From Epiperipatus broadwayi (lineage: Eukaryota > Onychophora > Udeonychophora > Euonychophora > Peripatidae), in contig JAQFVV010001018.1 of NCBI GenBank assembly GCA_028023455.1, positions 64,001 through 128,000 on the forward strand: 64,000 bases of DNA. Reading direction: 5' to 3'. Below the pieces are notes generated by a model. It did no database searches. It saw only the letters and a program-made list of their open reading frames with translations, and had not been told where the DNA came from. This document shows positions 48,060 through 60,644 of this stretch, in pieces; within the stretch, counting starts at the first letter, position 1; each line of letters begins with the position of its first letter. The translations under genes and the position numbers were made by a program.

Positions 48060-48250
48060 TTTTTCACCATCTCTACGTTACCTATTGCAGTTTTTAACTA
48101 ATAGATGTCAGATAATAATTGCTTATGAAATTCCTGTCTTATGCAATCCTATCCAAATCCCCCGACTAGTTTTAAGCTTAGGGTTTTCTTCAATGAGAAG
48201 CTTTGGATCTTGGCATAGTGTACCTGAACCTTTAGAATCTAATGTATTTT
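48060..48250 (-). repeat. Diverged hammerhead-repeat fragment, minus strand
   Basis: On the minus strand this runs from a decayed copy of the block upstream of the ribozyme (ATTCTAAAGG, GATCCAAAGC) through the ribozyme motif to GGATAGGATTGCATAAG. It lacks the rest of the monomer. Confidence 0.6.
48151..48208 (-). ncRNA. Degenerate hammerhead ribozyme motif
   Basis: Stem I outer helix ATCCAAA with TTTGGAT and the ACTAGTC segment are kept, but the core reads ATTGAAGA and GAAAC has become TAAAAC. Homologous but surely inactive. Confidence 0.5.
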
Positions 48251-48254
48251 CCTT

Positions 48255-49960
48255 CTAACACTATCAGCTAGCACATATTAATTACTAAAAGTGAAAGGTA
48301 GGTGGCGCAGAGATCATGAATGAAAAATGTATGCTGCTAAAACAGCAATATGTAAGCTGGAGTCATGTGATGGACTCACATAGTATGACATCTTCTTTAC
48401 AATGGAGAATGCTTACTCATATTTCATTTATATAATATGATGATCAGCAAATCAATATTCATCTGATGGACTAGGAAATTTATCCTCTATCATGGGATAA
48501 GTAACACATACTTATTAACCAATAGCTGTAACTAGGATAGTTACTGAGAGAAAAAAATTCCAAGCTTCCTTAAAAATAAACTTTTGGATTTAAATCCAAG
48601 GTTTTGGATGTAAAAAAACTCTGCAGCCCTTTCAACTTTTTTTCTTCATATTCAGTCTAATTACACTGTGTTAGAGTACCCTTACATTTACCTTACACAT
48701 CCACAACCTGAAGTTCACATTTAGAACTAAAACAGAAATATGTCTGTCATTAAGCTATATGTTCAAAGACAAATTTATACTTTACAATAAGATATTAAAT
48801 AATTTGATTGTTACACTAAAAAATTATAAAAATGTTTCAGGATCTTTTCCCCTATTGAGATTGTATTGCACCTATTCATGGAGCTAGATAGACATATCTT
48901 TCATCAGCTCTAACTGATGATCTGCAATAGTAAACAACAAGAATAGAATAAATATACTAAGACTATCATATTTTTAATGACTATTAAACAGTCTGTTTAT
49001 GCTTATTCTTGCCATTATGGCTCTTAGACGGTCAAACTAAGAGATCTGTCATAGTTAAAATAGCACAACTGAAATTGAATTTTCCCTTATTAGTCATTCA
49101 ATTGGCAATTTTTGCTTACTATCAGATTACTATTATTGAATAACTGCATATTTTCCATTGAGACTATTTTAATTAAAACTGAAAAGTCCAAGTACTAATA
49201 ATTGATTGATAGCTTTAGACATGAGAATATACTGCTAAATATACACACATATAAATCAATAGAAATGTCTACAAAGCAGATCCTCCAGTTTTATTTTCAC
49301 CTCCAGAACTCAAGTGAATGAGTTGGAAGCACAGACCATTTAAAATAGGATCAGATCTAATTGCTCATTTATTGGCTAATGTGCTGATATATAAGGACAT
49401 ATTGCTCAAAAGTTTGGTTTCTATTGGTTTCCATAAACATTTACTCATATCACTGTTATCATCATTAGCAGTCATCCAAAAATGAGAATGGTCATCCTTA
49501 CTCCAGAAAAGGGAGACTAAAGAAGGCAAAAAGTTATAAAGTTGAATTTCTTGATGACTATATTAATTATTTATCTATAGGTATCATACTCTGACACTTT
49601 GTTACTTAACATCTTGTAATGATACATTTTAATCTCTTCTACAGTAAACCCTTTTCTTTATGAAAGACTTCTAGTTCTTACCGAATTATAGTTTTTCAGC
49701 ATACTTTATACTCAGCTATATTATTCCAATGAAAGCAATTGTCATTGTACTATAATACTTGTAAAATATATAAGATGTTCCTTCAAGTTCATTATAAAAT
49801 GCTACTTTAGGAAGTCACATCACATCCCCAATTCAACAAAAATGGAACTTTACAACTGTAGAATCAATATTATCATATTCAAACAGTTTAATCTTATCAT
49901 TGTATTTTCAGAATATCATGAAGCATTTTAAATAAAAAAATTTTTTAATGTTTTTGATTA
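48255..49960. other. AT-rich stretch with no gene seen
   Basis: No supported feature. Confidence 0.45.
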
Positions 49961-49964
49961 TATT

Positions 49965-50330
49965 GCTAAAGAGCCCATTTCTTACTTCCATTCAAAAAAT
50001 TTGCAAAATTAATAACTCTATTACAATTGATCTAGTTAAAGCCAATATATCACTGTAACAAAATTCTCTGTCTTTAAACTTTTTAAATGTAGCAGTAGCA
50101 AACCAGACACTATGTTGAATAAAACCACGTTTTTACCTAAAAAGATACCAAGATATCTAAAGTCATCTGCATTTCTAATCTAAATAACTCTACAAACTGA
50201 AAATTAAAAAAAAAAATCATTCATCATTGGCTGACAAAACACCTGAGTTTTTTTAACATTAATTTATAAACCAAAAATTATTGGAAGTTTAGGAATAAAT
50301 AGACCTATGACGTTATACTGCCTAATCTTA
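49965..50330 (-). mobile_element. LINE remnant (post-RT region)
   Basis: The minus strand reads LINVKKTQVFCQP near 50230-50270, NADDFRYLGIFLGKN near 50130-50175 and, in another frame, FATATFKKFKDREFCYSD near 50050-50110. This is the order of a LINE just after the active site: a K-T-x-V block, F-x-Y-L-G, then A-x-x-x-F-x-K-L. The exact family is unclear and it differs from the other copies. Confidence 0.6.
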
Positions 50331-50334
50331 AGAA

Positions 50335-51525
50335 TGCTTATAATGTTTCAGTTTATATAAAAAGAGGAACGAGAAAGAAAACTGCAATAATTATAAAGGG
50401 ATATCATTGATATCAATTACACCAAAAACACTTAAAAAGGAATTTATTAAATATGAATGCTAAGGTCAGTTATAACTCCTTTAAAAAAAATAAAATCAGT
50501 CTTAACAAGTTACTATAAAAAGATTTGATTGACTGATTATAATGTCTTTAAACTTAGATTTTAAATCTTTTCCCTTAAAAACAAAAAGTATTATCCTATA
50601 ATAGTCTCTCCCCTAACAGGTCATTGTTGATTAAAATTTATAAACATCTTTAAAAATAATACAGCACATATATATTTTTTCTAATCTAAAAAGAGTTTCT
50701 CTTTTTTATTTATTTATAAAATAGGATCATCCATGAATTACTCTTAGCATTTCTTTTTAATTCAAATTCAAGCAAAATTATTTACTTGTTTTAGCTTTTA
50801 AAAAAAAAAAAACAGATTTTAAATAATTTTTAAATGTCATTTTTAAATGAATTATTTACAACAACTCACTTTATATAAATAGGATGCGATGCATTTATCT
50901 GTGGTTCCTTGCATCTAGATAAAGCAGCATACATATAACAACTTCTTTATCAAGCTGATGGGACCCTCTTGGTGAGATTGGTTTATAGTCAAGGTTTGTC
51001 ATCAACAGGAAGGATATAATCAGCTAATTGTTGGCATTCCCTTGATCCCACTTAGATTTCAGGCCAGCAAGCTGTCTTGTCCACATTTGTGCAAGCTAAT
51101 GATACAGAAAGCTGGGTCTGTCTTCATGAATCAAAACTCCATAGTAAATTATAAAACCATTGCTTCATTGCCTTCCTTTAGATCTTCAAGGGAGCTCTTT
51201 CTGCCCTGATCTGGACTATTCTTCTATTCCTCTGGCAAGCTATAATTACTGCCAACTAACTACAACAAAATATTATTAGCCAAAAACTACTAGCCAAACT
51301 AAACTATTCTTTTTATCAACCCTTTTTATATAGTCAGCTGAGGTGACAAAACACTGTTTAAAAACAGTTTCTTCTTGATTAAAAACAATTTTAATCAAAA
51401 GCTACTTTTGGAACTTTATCAAAAGTATGAACAAATGCTTACTTAAAAAAAGATTTCTAAAAGATAGAAATTTTGTTCAATTAAAAAGATTTCAAAATAG
51501 ATAATATAAATTTTTACAAGACCGC
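50335..51525. other. AT-rich stretch with one more complex block
   Basis: 50880-51250 is complex and GC-richer (for example GATGGGACCCTCTTGG and CCAGCAAGCTGTCTTGTCC) but gives no long frame on either strand. It may be an unclassified repeat. The rest is AT-rich. Confidence 0.35.
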
Positions 51526-51881
51526 CAACCCCAAATTTCCTCAAAAAAAAAAGTTTGCAATTCCGACCGCAATAGCTCGCCAATTGTATATGTCACGGTT
51601 ACGGGTCTTTTTTCTTTCTCTTCGCCATTTTAATATCTTTCAGCACGTGTAAGAATTTTTTCTGTGCGATGAAAATTAGATTTTTTATAGCAATTTTTGT
51701 AAAGTACATTATTAAAATTTTATAATTTTTTTTATCTTTCTAGATTTTATCAACGTATAAACAAAATAACCGCACAAAAGGCTTCTTTCGCCGCTGAACG
51801 TAATTTTGATTGATTCTGATGAAGACTTTTTTGTTTGTGTTTGATTCTGAGGTTTTGTCATATGCCGTGAGTATTCAATTC

Positions 51882-51971
51882 CTGATCTATTTTATTTATT
51901 TTTTATACAAAATTATATATTTGCAGCTGATCTATTTCATTTATTTTTTATACAAAATTATATATTTGCAC
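51882..51971 (+). repeat. Perfect-looking 45-bp tandem duplication
   Basis: CTGATCTATTT(T/C)ATTTATTT to ATATATTTGCA occurs twice in a row with one difference, inside the piggyBac remnant. A recent local duplication. Confidence 0.8.
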
Positions 51972-52519
51972 TGAAAGCAATAGGTATGTTTCAGAGTGGA
52001 AGGCATTACCAAAGTAGGTTGGTCTGTCACCCGCTGAGTTGAATGCATTTTTTGGTATGATTATTCATGTTTGTACTATATCACGCATACCAAAACTAAA
52101 ATTTATTTGGTCTAAAAATGAATATTTGCATCAACCAGTACTTGCTAACTTGCTAGAGTTATAACCCGAGATCGATTTTTTGGTATTCTAAATAATTTAC
52201 AATGCCTCCCAATGCTGAATCAACAGTCATCATCATCATCTCCCACTGATATATAATAATTGCTTGTAATTCCTTTGGATTATTTATTTTATTTTATTTA
52301 CTGTTTTTATTCATTTCATTATAGACAAGTTTTTAATTACTTTGAAACATACTTTGCTATTATGGTCTCCTGTGAAATAATGTATAATTTAGCTCACCCT
52401 TTCTCTCATGATATTCCAATAATATAGTAAGTATTTTTTACCCCCATAACTTACACTTTACTAAAGTTATTACTGTTTTTTTTTTTTTGATCCACACTAA
52501 AACCTTGCATTTCTAATAG

Positions 52520-52644
52520 ATATCCCGCATAGAGGGCCTAGAAAAACAACTGCTTGCAAAAATGGAACATATAGGCTGGTTAGTAAAAAAGCGAAACTGA
52601 AATTGTCACCTTTTGCCACATTACTCCAACAAACTGTAACTCAG
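52520..52644 (+). other. Exon-like open block within the piggyBac remnant
   Basis: It is bordered by CTAATAG and CAG/GTAGGT and is open for about 41 codons (IPHRGPRKTTACKNGTYRL, VSKKAKLKLSPF). It is basic and lies where the Cys-rich C-terminal tail of a piggyBac transposase would be, but lacks its cysteine pattern. It could be decayed transposase or an unrelated exon. Confidence 0.35.
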
Positions 52645-52989
52645 GTAGGTCATGTTATATTTTTTTTTTTCTGCATTTTATGACGAATGTGATGAAGCTG
52701 TCTATGAAATTGTAATTTTAGGTTATACATTTCAAAATTGAGAGTTTGTGAACCAATATAAAAATAAAAATTTTAAAAATGTGAAAAATATCCTTTTTTT
52801 TAATTATTTTTTTGTGGTAATGATTACTTTATCAGCTTTATTACATTCTTTCATATTTGCACTTTATAAAAATGTATATATATATATATTTATTTATTGT
52901 AATAAATTAGACATTTCATTTAAAATTGTATGTCCTGTAATTTTTTCTGGGAATTCAAAATGGCCATTCAGGCCTCTAAGGGTTAACAT

Positions 52990-54060
52990 GCTTGTTTTAA
53001 TTTCAAAATCAGAATACAATATTAATATTTATTTAGACCTTTAAAATGTTTAATTTGTAATAAACTTTTATTTTAAATTCAAAATTATTTAATCTTTTAC
53101 TATGATTATTTTATTCCAGGAAGTGTAGAAAAATATCTACAAAATTTTTGTCTGTTTATTTCTACATTCCCTTTCAACGTTATATATATATTTGTGCACA
53201 CACTATGTTATTGTGTGCCATGTAATAGAAGTGTTACAATATATATATAAATTGATTAATATACTTGTTAAACATATATAATCAATTAAATCTTCCAGAT
53301 TTTCAATGCACTCCTGTCCTGGACCAATATCATTGACTATTATATGCATTGGATGTTTTAATGGGAATAGACATTATTCTTATCTATAATGGAATATAGT
53401 AAATAATTGATTTGAATACTTTAAATGTATGTATGGCCAATGCTAAAAACATTACAATTTCCAAATCTTTGGCATTTCTAATGTGAAGTATATTTTTAAC
53501 ACAATAAAGTCTCAGCAGCTATTCGATTCGGAAGTTTCAAAGAAGTCCTCTGCACGAAGCTGATATGCATAGTTAGACAATGAAAGTATTATAGTCAAGT
53601 AATATCATTTTCTCATGGATGATAGCTTGACATATTTTTTTAGCACAATTTCTTCAAACATTTCAAACAAATTCAATTAATGATAAAATAGATTATAAAA
53701 TGTCTGATAATTAATTTCAATTCTTTAAAAATATCTGATGAATTTACCATCAAATATGCATATGGATGATCTTTAGTTCTTTATTACTTGAGATACAACA
53801 GTTCTCAATTACAACTTTAGCCTTGATAAAATGACTGCAATTTTATTGCAATGCTGGCAATCTAATTCACTGAAAGATTTGCTTTGGTGGATGAAGATCT
53901 TCTTTTTGAAGAATCGAGAAATCTTTTAAGCAGAATTTTTTGGGATGCTGAATGAAATAATTTCTCTAAGAAGAAAAATAAATGGCATAATCCAAAAAAA
54001 TTTATGTTCATTCTATAACTGTGATCATCATTTCATATGCTTACAAAGGCTGTAAATAAC
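52990..54060. other. AT-rich stretch with no gene seen
   Basis: No supported feature; several TA runs (53183-53192, 53240-53249). Confidence 0.45.
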
Positions 54061-54064
54061 AGTA

Positions 54065-54300
54065 GCAAATTCTCCATACAGTAGTGTCACCAAGTGTAAG
54101 CTGTTGCAATTAATAGATGCAAGAAGGTTTGTGCATTGCTCTCAAATCCAAAGCTCTGCATTGATGAAAGCCACAAGCTAGAAACTAGTCTGGGGATATT
54201 GGACGAGTAGGCATTAGATAAGAATTTTATGTACAAAGCTTCTTGTATTCATTGATTATGAAGACTAGCACTGGGTGGCATTACTATATGGAGAGTTTAT
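54065..54300 (+). repeat. Hammerhead-repeat fragment (3' part of monomer)
   Basis: Covers the ribozyme motif and the downstream block to GGTGGCATTACTATATGGAGAG. On its left, 54073-54125 (CTCCATACAGTAGTGTCACC, then GCTGTTGCAATTAATAGATGC) is the same terminal block in inverse orientation. This gives a third case of inverted end plus direct copy. Confidence 0.7.
54146..54204 (+). ncRNA. Hammerhead ribozyme motif, one core change
   Basis: Stem II is fully paired (AGC and GCT around CACAA). GAAAC and ACTAGTC are intact, and ATCCAA pairs with TTGGAC (one mismatch). The first core base is T instead of C (TTGATGA). Since C3 is required, activity is doubtful. Confidence 0.65.
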
Positions 54301-54347
54301 TACTGTTATAACTGTGATGATCTTTGTTATAACATATATATATATAT

Positions 54348-55648
54348 TGTAATGTCCACTGCTTTATTAGGTTTTTTTTTACAAGTTAACTACACTTACT
54401 CGGTGAACAAATTAAGTCCTATCAAATTTGTTTTGTCAGACAATTCAGTAAAATTTAATGGACACAATTATTTTTCCTGGTCACACAACACCCTTTTAAC
54501 TAATGTAACTACTAAAATAATGGGATCAAAGAAGCCAGCTTTTAATTTATTTGAAAGGTGCCAGGATTCTGTAGTGGAATCCACTGGTTAAACCCCTTTT
54601 ATTTATTTAGTTACGACAAATTTATCTGGAAACTCCGGAGGATTGAGTTTCGGTACAGCGTTGGCAAAGGTAAATTATATTTTCAAATCTTAATAATTAA
54701 CATTAATAAATTTATTAATAATCATTAATTACATACAATGAATAGTTGGTATTAGAAATAAATATTTTTATTCTAACAAATTAAAATATAAAAAAAACAC
54801 ATTATGAATTAATTAATTGGAAAGATGACACGCACGCTAATCCAGATATGAACCAATTATTAAAAAAAAACAGATCACTAATTATAGTTCTTAGGTAAAC
54901 AAGAGTCTCTTGAAGAATATAAATTTAAAGTCTTTATTGGGATTATTTTGATCTTATTTTTAAGAATTGTTTGCAAACTTTGTCACAATCGGGAAAAATT
55001 GCTCTTAACTTACCGGTAAGTTGGTGTAGATTTATGAGATCCACAGCTCATAGGAATTTCCATTGGTCTCTCCTGCCGGCATCTTCAATTATTGGTCCAT
55101 GGTTGTGGTGACCCTTTCATTGTAAAAAGTGGTATTCACAAAGCTCCGTTTCCATGCTTGCGTGATAGCAAAGGTACAGCAAGTGGCATACCTGTGCAGA
55201 AGTATATTACTGTCACAGGTTATGCTCGCAGAAACCCCCAACTCTAAGACATGGAACCAGAAGATAAAGAAAGACCTAGATCGAAGTTGTCCTCTTTTTA
55301 TACCTGGATCCTGTTTTTGAAACTTCTGCGCATCCTTTTATCAGCATATAAGATAATAATTTTGTACACTTTCTCTTAAATTTAAGTTACAAAGTCCTCC
55401 TTTCACAAAGTCCCTCTTTAATTAGCTAAAATATTTTTCTTTTATCTTATCTGGATTAGTAATTTATATATCTTTTGTTCTTTCAAATTTACCTTAATTT
55501 TTAATTAGATTCAAAAAAAAAATTATACAAACCAAAAATTTAATTGAATCTTTTTAATAAGAATGCTAAATTTACTTTTTCTTTAGCTTTTAAATATCTT
55601 ACAGGATGCCAATATATTTGTACCGTATAAACAAATGGTACAATATCA
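54348..55648. repeat. Left LTR
   Basis: 1,301 bases, TG to CA ends. Contains the open frame at 54397-54591 described below, and an A/T-rich 3' half ending CGGTACAG to GGCAAAGG, then AACTTACCGGTAAGTTG and further unique blocks, all repeated in the right copy. Confidence 0.75.
54397..54591 (+). pseudogene. gag-like fragment inside the LTR
   Basis: 65 open codons including SVKFNGHNYFSWSHNTLL, then TNVTTKIMGSKKPAFNL and a stop. The (K/R)-F-N-G-x-N-Y-x-x-W-S pattern resembles the N-terminal part of Ty1/copia Gag. The right LTR has the same frame with conservative changes (VRFNGRNYFSWS). A coding-like segment inside an LTR is unusual. It may be a captured gag start, or the repeats may be duplicated 5' ends and not true LTRs. 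The resemblance is short. Confidence 0.4.
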
Positions 55649-55870
55649 CCGGCGCCAGAAGATGAGAATAAAATAGGTATTTAAACTAATTTTATTCTTA
55701 AATTTTAAGTCTCTATTCGGGAGGAGGGGGGTTTAGACATATTTAATATATATATTTTTAACTGTATAATCATCTGGTTTAGTTAGTTCGGTTTTTTTTT
55801 TTTTAAAATTTATTATTTTACTCCTATCTTAGGACGTGGTTATCATCGAAGTCACAAGTTGGGCCACCAT
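55649..55870. other. Short interior between the LTRs
   Basis: 222 bases with no coding capacity. It begins CCGGCGCCAGAAGATGAG after the left repeat and ends CAAGTTGGGCCACCAT before the right one; either border could be the primer binding site depending on strand. Confidence 0.6.
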
Positions 55871-57264
55871 TGTAACATCCACTGCTCTATTAGGGTTTTT
55901 TTTTATGAGTTAATTACACGTACTCAGTGACCAAATTACATCATATCTATTAAATTTGTTTAGTCAGACAATTCAGTAAGATTTAATGGACGCAATTATT
56001 TTTCCTGGTCACACAACACCCTTTTAACTAATGTAACTACTAAAATAATGGGATCAAATAAGACAGCTTTTAATTTATTTGAAAGAAGCCAGGATTCTGT
56101 AGCAAAATCCCCTGGCTAAACCCTTTTTATTTAGTTAGTTACGATGAAATTATCGGGAAACTCCGGAAGATTGAGTTTCGGTACAGCGTTGGCAAAGGTA
56201 AATTATATTTTCAAATCTTAATTAACATTAATAAATTTATTAATAATCATTAATAACGTACAATGAATAGTTGGTATTAGAAATAAATATTTTTATTCTA
56301 ACAAATTAAAATATATATAAAAAAAATAAAAAAACAACACATTATGAATTAATTAATTGGAAAGATGACACGCACACTAATCCAGATATGAATCAATTAA
56401 TAAAAAAAAACAGTTCAACAATTATAGTTCTTAGGTAAACAAGAGTCTCTTAAAGAATATAAATTTAAAGTATTGGGATTATTTTGATCTTATTTTTAGG
56501 AATTGTTTGCAAACTTTGTCACAATCGGGAAAAGTTACTCTTAACTTACCGGTAAGTTGATGTAGATTTATGGGATCCAGAGCTCATAGGAATTTCCATT
56601 GGTCTCTCCTGCAGCATCTTCAATTATTGGTCCATTCTATAGCTAGAGAAAAAGGACAATTGGGGTGACCCTTTCATTGTAAAAAGCAGTATTCACAAAG
56701 CTCCATTTCCATGCTTGCATGACAACAAGTGGCATACCTGTGCAGAAGTATATTTCTGCCACAGGTTATGCTCGCGAAAACCCCCAACTCTAAAACATGG
56801 AACCAGAAGGTAAAGAAAGACCTAGATTGAAGTTGTCCTCCTCTTTTTATACCTGTATCCTGTTTTTGAAACTTCTGCGCATCCTTTTATCAACATATAA
56901 GATAATAATCTTGTACACTTTCTCTTAAATTTAAGTTACAAAGTCCTCCTTTCACAAAGTCCCTCTGCCATCTTTAATTAGCTAAAATATTTTTCTTTTA
57001 GCTTATTTGGATTAGTAATTTGTGTGTCTTTTGTTCTTTCCAATTTTTACCTTAATTTTTAATTAGATATATATATAAAAAAAAAAATGGACGAATATTT
57101 TAATTTCATTGTATGTTTTAAAAAAAAAAAAAATTATACAAACTAAAAATTTAATTGGATCTTTTTAATAAGAACGCTAAATTTACTTTTTCTTTTTTTT
57201 TAGCTTTTAAATATCTTACCGGATGCTAATATATTTGTACTGTATAAACAAACAGTACAATATA
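55871..57264. repeat. Right LTR
   Basis: About 1,394 bases. It is longer than the left copy mainly because of added sequence near 57065-57135 (TATATA and A runs) and near 56633-56660. Several substitutions separate the copies, so the insertion is not very recent. Confidence 0.75.
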
Positions 57265-57269
57265 AAAAC

Positions 57270-58900
57270 CTTTGAATAGCAACTGTAGACCAAAGGCTTC
57301 TCTAACATCCCTCTACAGAGAACAATATTCATCAGGTTAATCAAATACTGACTTGTAATTTATGAGTGATATGGTGGAAATTTTTAAAAGACCATGGATC
57401 ATGACTCAGTTCTATAACTTCTAACATTCAAACTTATGAATTTGCAAGCAATTAAGTTGTGTGATTACTATTTTTTTAAGCCTTAATTAAGAACAGCTAA
57501 ATATTCATTAACAAACTAAACACTGATAGGCTATAGAATGACTACTTAAAAAAAATAAAATTAACTTGGAAGTTAAAAAAAAAACCCTGCAGTTTCTTTA
57601 GCTCAGACTTAATCCAAACCATGGGTATGCCAAACAGGTGCACTGATCAATATGATATCATATTAGTGAAATGCAGTGACCCTATTAAATGTGTATATGT
57701 ACAGTCAAATATATATATATATATATTATGAGGTTAAGTCAGTTAAAGATATGAATCTAAAAGACATATTTTAAAAAGTCTTCAATAAAATCACTGACAT
57801 GGATACATCCTTTCCCTTGAATCGAGCAACACGAATTCTTTATCAAGTTAGACTGAGAAGCTAATTACTATTGATATTTGCAGAAACTTTGTTACTCCTG
57901 TTATAGTTATTGCATCCTTATATATTAAGAGATATCATAATTTTAGTATACAGCAAATACTATATATTTTCAAATGTTGTGATTTTTATTATTGCATCCT
58001 TCATTTCAGCCCTACTATATGACAACCATCCATCAGCATAGAAAGTCGGCCAGCATCACTTACTACATATGTATTTTAACAGGTCAATTATACATAAACA
58101 CACATAATGACTTAACTTCATATATATATTTAAAACTTCCATTCTGTTCCACATTCTTAACACAAATGAACCAAGACATTTGAAAAAACAAACAAACAAA
58201 TAATATCTAAGGTGTATATTTCACATTGAATCAACACTCATCCAATAGACACAAAGTCATGATCTCTTATATATGTATCCATCATTAGTTCAGTATTTAT
58301 AAATGCCTAATTATTACAGTTTTATAAATGTCAAACTTTCTCCAATCACTACTATAAAACCAACCATATTAAGTACAATAATGATTATCATTAACCATTT
58401 ATTAAATTAGAAATTACTCCTAGCTCAGGTATAGACTTTAAATATCAGTTAAAGAACAGTATATTAATAATTTTATACAAATCAACACCTGAATTTCTAT
58501 GTCCATGTTGATAACTTTCACCATACCATCACACAAGGTAAAGATTGATTTTTATCCACGTTAAAATTACATGTATAACATTTAGACTGATAGATATTCA
58601 AGTGCTGGATATATTATAACCCGCCTAATAATAAAGTCATCCACATTACAGATAAAAAATGAATCCGATTTCATCTGAGAGTAAATATAATGCTCTCTAA
58701 TATCAAATTCATTTACATTATAGATGATGTGATGGATCCACTTTTATTTGCTATCTAAAGTATTATTATATAGATAATAGATTAGAACAATAATTATAGG
58801 AGTGAATACCAAATCTACTGAGATGAAAAAAAACCAACACTTCTACATTTAACTTTCTATACTGAAACTTAATTTTAATTTATTAAATTTATTGCAAAAC
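57270..58900. other. AT-rich stretch with no gene seen
   Basis: No supported feature; a TA run at 57710-57726. Confidence 0.45.
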
Positions 58901-58919
58901 AAAAAATTTAGTTGGTAAA

Positions 58920-59180
58920 TGTTACACAGTTTCTAAAAATAATCTTTTTGATTTAGGTATTATTTTAAATAACAATGGAACATTTAATAACAATATTCAT
59001 GTATAAATGCAAAAAGCTATAAAATCATGATTCGTAGAAATTGTAAAATGTTTGGCATTGGAAAAAATCTTTTAACAAGAATGGAGATAAAAATCTCATT
59101 TTTTAAAAAGAACATTGTTTTAATAATTATGCAGAAGTTAATAATTGTAAACATTAGATTAGTATAGCTTGATGTATATG
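58920..59180 (+). mobile_element. Possible LINE fragment (post-RT)
   Basis: The plus strand reads NLFDLGIILNNNGTFNN, NIHV, then after a stop MQKAIKS. This resembles the Y-L-G-I-x-L-x-x-N-G-x-F-x-x-x-I block and the following K-A-x-K-A helix found after the RT in several LINEs. Only one block supports it. Confidence 0.35.
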
Positions 59181-59184
59181 TAAT

Positions 59185-60640
59185 TAAGTGGAGCAAACCA
59201 CCCTCCCTCAGGCAAAATACTTCTTATAATACTCCCATGAGAGAAGGATTTTATACAGACGGAGAATGAATTTATTAAGACTGAAACGTGTTTAGACCTG
59301 TTAAAGTACAAGTCAGAATGGATGTGTTATTTCTTGAATATTTTTGTTAAATTTACACTAATATTGTATTCTTCTATATACTTTGTCATAAAGATAGAAG
59401 AAATGAGAATATAAATCAATATGTTCAAGCAAAGATAAAGTTCTGCTTAAATTATAACATTAATTCAAAATAAAGTTTCTCTACTTCATTTGCTAAGTTA
59501 ATCTCTAATTCATGCATTAGCTGTTTTTTTTATTTAAATAATTTAGTAAAAATAAAATAAAATTTGTGACATTATAATTAACAAGTTTTAAAAAGAAAAG
59601 TCTTAAATTATTACAAAGAAAAAGTTTTTAATTCATTTTTAAAAACCTAAGAGAATTTTGCATAACCAAATTGAGAACCTTTTATGGAGAATTTATTCCT
59701 AATATCTATACTAAGTATGTGCAGAAAATTTTTAAATAGGAAGATACATGATACAAATTCCAAGATGCTTTCTGATATATGGATATTGGGACTTTCATCT
59801 TAGTAATATAACACTGCACTTAAATTAAATTCAGCTCTATTATTGTAAACATATATGTTAAATTCTTGGCTCAATAACAAAGTGACTTGATCATCATCAA
59901 TTGTAGTTGGCCCTTGCTTGCCATTCTTATCACATACACTCTAGCATCTCAATTTTATATACTTAAAAAATGGAGTATAATTTTTTTATTTAAAAAAAAA
60001 AATACTGTTCAATTGCAAAGAAATGATACCGAAAACAGATTTTCTTTAAAACCAACAAGACTACTGAATCTTATTTGACATATGCAAGACTGTTTACAAA
60101 AACTACAAATTCTTACATTAAAATTATATAATTTCTTCAGATAGCCCTAAAACAAAACAGAGTATCATTTCTGATGTATATAAATTATACGAATAAAAGT
60201 TTTACAAAGAGTTTATAGAATACAAAACTATTTTATTAAAAAAATACTTTATTAGAAATTTCTTATTGCAAGAAAAAAATATATTTTTTAATCTATCATT
60301 CTGTTCACAAGCACAGAATGTGAATTTTTATTTATTTAAACAAATTTAATAGTTTACTTCAAATATTTTATGACATTCATTTATAAATTTAAAGAAAACT
60401 AAAAATAAATACTTTTATTTAAATTTATAAATAGATTCTAATATATAAACATTTATTTTTCCAAATTATATTATTTATAAAAAATAAATAAATGATATTT
60501 TCATATGTAAATTCTAATTTTTAATGAGAAGGTAATCTACCTATAAGGAACTTTTTCATAATTATAATATATATATATATTATTTTTACTATTGATGTAA
60601 CTTAAAACATTTTTAAAAACAGACCCTACTGTATGTGTGT
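59185..60640. other. AT-rich stretch with no gene seen
   Basis: No supported feature. Confidence 0.45.
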
Positions 60641-60644
60641 GTTT

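Larger units (their letters stand above)
51780..52982 (+). mobile_element. piggyBac transposon remnant
   Basis: The plus strand at 52024-52161 reads LSPAELNAFFGMIIHV, CTISRIPKLKFIWSKN, EYLHQPVLANLLEL and then a stop. After a frameshift, 52167-52253 reads RDRFFGILNNLQCLPMLN. This is the start of the piggyBac DDE domain (A-F-x-G-x-x-I-x-x-G-I, P-x-x-x-x-Y-W-S, then R-x-R-F-x-x-I-x-x-x-L). The right end at 52971-52982 reads CCTCTAAGGG directly before TTAA (52983-52986), which is how piggyBac elements end. The left end and the catalytic Asp residues further on are not seen. It is dead. Confidence 0.7.
54348..57264. mobile_element. LTR element with 1.3-kb LTRs and a 222-bp interior
   Basis: Two long direct repeats, 54348-55648 and 55871 to about 57264, start with TGTAA(T/C)(G/A)TCCACTGCT and end with ACAATAT(C/A)A, and are similar throughout. 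Between them are only 222 bases. These hold a GGGAGGAGGGGGG purine tract (55719-55731) on the plus strand. On the minus strand, right next to the right-hand repeat, they hold TGGTGGCCCAACTTGTGAC, which has the form of a primer binding site starting with TGG. The orientation is therefore undecided. With no gag-pol inside, it is a non-autonomous (TRIM/LARD-like) element. Target duplications are not evident in the AT-rich flanks. Confidence 0.75.
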
